From: Azolla caroliniana
Lineage: Eukaryota > Polypodiophyta
Direction: 5' to 3'
NCBI GenBank assembly: GCA_043228905.1
Contig: JBHGNT010000006.1
Coordinates: forward strand, 1,054,001-1,118,000
Length of the DNA: 64,000 nt
The notes under the pieces are model-generated. The model was not told where the DNA came from. It worked only from the letters and a program-made list of their open reading frames with translations, and did not search any database. Every line of letters begins with the position of its first letter. Position 1 is the stretch's first letter. Positions 61,821 through 64,000 of this stretch are shown here, in pieces. Made by a program: the position numbers and the translations under genes.

Positions 61821-62965
61821 CTATAAAGAATCGGATGGATTCTGTGCAACGGAAGAACTGTGTCTGTGTGTGTGTGTGGAGAGAGAGGGTGAACTCCTGC
61901 CGAATTCCTTATTGTCGAAGGTATGCTGTGAAGGCATCGGAGAAGTACTCTTTGCCGTCATCCGATCGAAGGCATTGGACATGGCGACCAATTGCCTTTT
62001 CAACTTCGTTTTTGAACTTTTGGAAGTGTTTGAATACTTCACTCTTCTGCCACATGGGTAGATACAGGTGTTCCTAGAGAAGTCGTCGATGAAGGTCACG
62101 TAGTATCGGCACCCACCAAATGTTGTCGTTTGGGCTGGTCCCCATACATCTGAATGTATTACATCCAGGATCCCTATGCTTACATTCCTCTCCTTTGGGA
62201 ACGGTTGTCGGTGCTGTTTGTCGAATTGGCAAGCTTCGCACACGCCGGTACTCTCCTTTTCGGTAAAAGTCGAAAGTCCGATGATGACTCCATTCAACTG
62301 CATTCCTTTGAGATTTTGGAGGTTAATGTGGCCAATTCTTTTGTGCCACAACTTTATGTCAGTGTCGGCCTTTTGGCCCTTGGCATACATTGCCGATTTC
62401 ATCTCGCAAGAATCGAGGATGAACATTTGACCTTCTCTCCGACCACAAGCGATGAGTCGGCCTTATTTTTCGATGAAGCATTATCCATCGTTGAAGCAGA
62501 CTTGCATGCCTTGTTAAACTATCTGGCCAACTGAGACCAGGTTCTTTGTTATTGTAGGAACATGTAGAACGTTCTTGATGTAGGTTTGGTTGCCTTCTTC
62601 CCCAAATGGGACATTGCCGACATATTGAATGGGGTGAATTATGGCATCCCCAGTTTCCACATAGTCGGATCATTTGGCCATTTCATCGTCGTCAATGCTA
62701 ACATTGATCGACCCGAGGGCATCACACAACTCCTTGATCTTCAGGGTGTAGTTGCCGATTGACATGTCCCTCTGTTGTATACCGTTCAACTCTTGACGGA
62801 GTTGAAGCTTTCTTGTCATCGTGTTGGCTGCGATAATTTTCTTGAGGTTCCCCCATGCCTCCTTCAACGTTTTTTCCTGTTAGATGTAACCGAGCATGTG
62901 ATCATGGATGCATGATGCAAGGTAATACAACACATGACTCGCCGCTTGCTCCCAACCTAGGTAGT
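61821..62965 (-). mobile_element. Copia fragment, internally deleted, joined to the PPR pseudogene
   Basis: Minus-strand frames give gag (KEAWGNLKKIIAANTMTRKL, 62867-62670) and then, without zinc knuckle or protease site, VETGDAIIHPIQYVGNVPFG and the pre-integrase DIKLWHKRIGHINLQNL. The integrase HSDVWGPAQTTTFGGCRYYV follows (62426 leftward). No LTR is present. The family is different from the copies at 1-2815 and 19846-25522. The junction with PPR sequence lies near 61820. Confidence 0.85.
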
Positions 62966-63006
62966 CGACATGTTGTCATGAACACATGACTATTATGGCG
63001 TCACCC

Positions 63007-63069
63007 GGACTTGAACCTCGAACCTTGTAATCAATAATTGAAAACCTCAACCATTAAGATACTAGCTTA
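63007..63069 (-). repeat. tRNA-like SINE head
   Basis: On the minus strand TAAGCTAGTATCTTAATGG (63069-63051) precedes GGTTCGAGGTTCAAGTCC (63024-63007), A- and B-box-like with tRNA spacing. It abuts the Copia fragment. No tRNA acceptor stem pairing was found. Confidence 0.5.
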
Positions 63070-63249
63070 TTGTCATATGAGAAGATAAAAGATAGACCAT
63101 TCTAGAACATTATAGAAATCTCTAAGTTATTCTATAGGAACCTATCAATAAGGGCATACATGTATTCTCAAATCAATTCGAATCAAACTGTCAGAACCAA
63201 GAAGAAAAGATAGAGTGATGGAAGAAGGATATAAGAATATAGTTCTACC

Positions 63250-64000
63250 AATGCACCATCTCCTTTTCATCAAATTTCAGCCATCACATTGCAACAATTG
63301 CGCCAAGTGGGAGGCAAGGAGGACCTTTTCTTATTTGTAGTATCAATGACACCTTCTAGTGCCACTCAAGGGAATTCAGACATGCAAATTCCCAAAAAAT
63401 ATCAAGATTATGTTGATGTTTTCGACAAAGTCAAAGCTAGTGTTCTTCCAAAGCATCGATCGTACGACTATCCTATTGATCTCCAACCAGGAAAAGCGCC
63501 ACCATGGGGTTCGATTTACAATTTATCACCCATTGAGCTTGAGGTGCTTCGAGAATACATCGAGGAAAATCTTGCACATGGGTTTATTTGACATTCAAAG
63601 TCTCCAACTGGTGCTCCTATCTTTTTTGTGAAGAAAAAGGACAACTCCCTTCGTTTGGTCGTGGACTATCGAGGCTTAAATAAAGTTACCATAAGGAATA
63701 GGTATGCTCTACCGCATTGGTGGGTTTTGTTGATCTAATGGGTGCATATAATCTTGTTCGAATTCGACCAGGAGATGAGTGGAAGGAGATGAGTGGAAAA
63801 CTGCATTTCGTACTCGGTATGGTCATTTCGAGTATATAGTCATGCCTTTCGGGCTCACAAATGCACCCGCAATATTTCAACATATGGCAAATGACATTTT
63901 CCCGGATTTCTTGAATATCTTTCTCATCATGATTGCAAACAAGTCGAATTTTTGGGATACACTATTTCATCCAAGGTTATTTTCATGGATCCAACAAATT
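63250..64000 (+). mobile_element. Ty3/Gypsy reverse transcriptase fragment
   Basis: Frame 63289-63591 reads PKKYQDYVDVFDKVKASVLP, YPIDLQPGKAPPWGSIYNLS and ELEVLREYIEENLAHGFI. Then, past a stop, [20 protein letters not shown] with [13 protein letters not shown]. Downstream frames carry [20 protein letters not shown] (about 63842-63900), after which sequence jumps to [12 protein letters not shown], so the catalytic box region is deleted. It continues past the window edge. It is a different Gypsy lineage from the one at 4.1-7.7 kb. Confidence 0.88.

Overview
The window is nuclear DNA of a land plant. Evidence: multi-exon genes with GT-AG introns, plant-specific families (IQD calmodulin-binding protein, PLS-type PPR protein, plant-type clathrin assembly protein), a telo-box promoter on a ribosomal protein gene, and dense plant-type retrotransposons (Copia, Gypsy, LINE). 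Long repeat-rich intergenic DNA and the abundance of intronless PPR sequences point to a seed-free vascular plant such as a fern. That placement is an inference, not something the sequence proves.

Layout. 1-9.6 kb is a retroelement and transposon pile-up. It holds a minus-strand Copia element cut by the window edge (1-2815), an LTR (3261-3587), a decayed Gypsy pol (about 4.14-7.74 kb) carrying a solo LTR with a perfect 5-bp target-site duplication (5499-5826), a probable LTR plus gag start (7.8-8.7 kb), and a 586-bp Mutator-like element with 15-bp inverted termini and an 8-bp duplication (8970-9555). 9.6-13.2 kb has tandem repeats but no recognisable gene. 13432-16483 is RPL26 (ribosomal protein uL24, four exons). 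About 19.0-29.9 kb is a decayed LINE split by a complete Copia element (19846-25522; LTRs, primer site, polypurine tract, ATAGA duplication). 30621-35892 is an R3H-SUZ nucleic-acid-binding protein gene (four exons). 38106-40637 is an intronless PPR gene with a clipped C terminus. 44201-46726 is an IQD gene (five exons). 51339-53366 on the minus strand is an ANTH/AP180-type clathrin adaptor gene. 55.3-58.1 kb is a second LINE remnant carrying a 465-bp hAT-like MITE. 60.4-62.97 kb on the minus strand is a PPR pseudogene abutting a deleted Copia fragment. 63.25-64.0 kb is a Gypsy reverse transcriptase fragment.

The five host genes are unrelated housekeeping or regulatory loci (translation, RNA binding, organelle RNA processing, calmodulin signalling, endocytosis). 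They do not form a cluster or pathway. I found no new defence, biosynthetic or mobile system. The most useful observations are: a full-length Copia polyprotein frame broken by seven nonsense codons and no frameshift, each repairable by one T-to-C change; a duplicated polypurine tract with an Arg-rich C-terminal extension in that Copia; nested insertions with intact target duplications; a tandem duplication of an exon end and splice donor in RPL26; a probable GC-AG intron in the IQD gene; and a small dispersed repeat family whose copies all end in simple-sequence tails.
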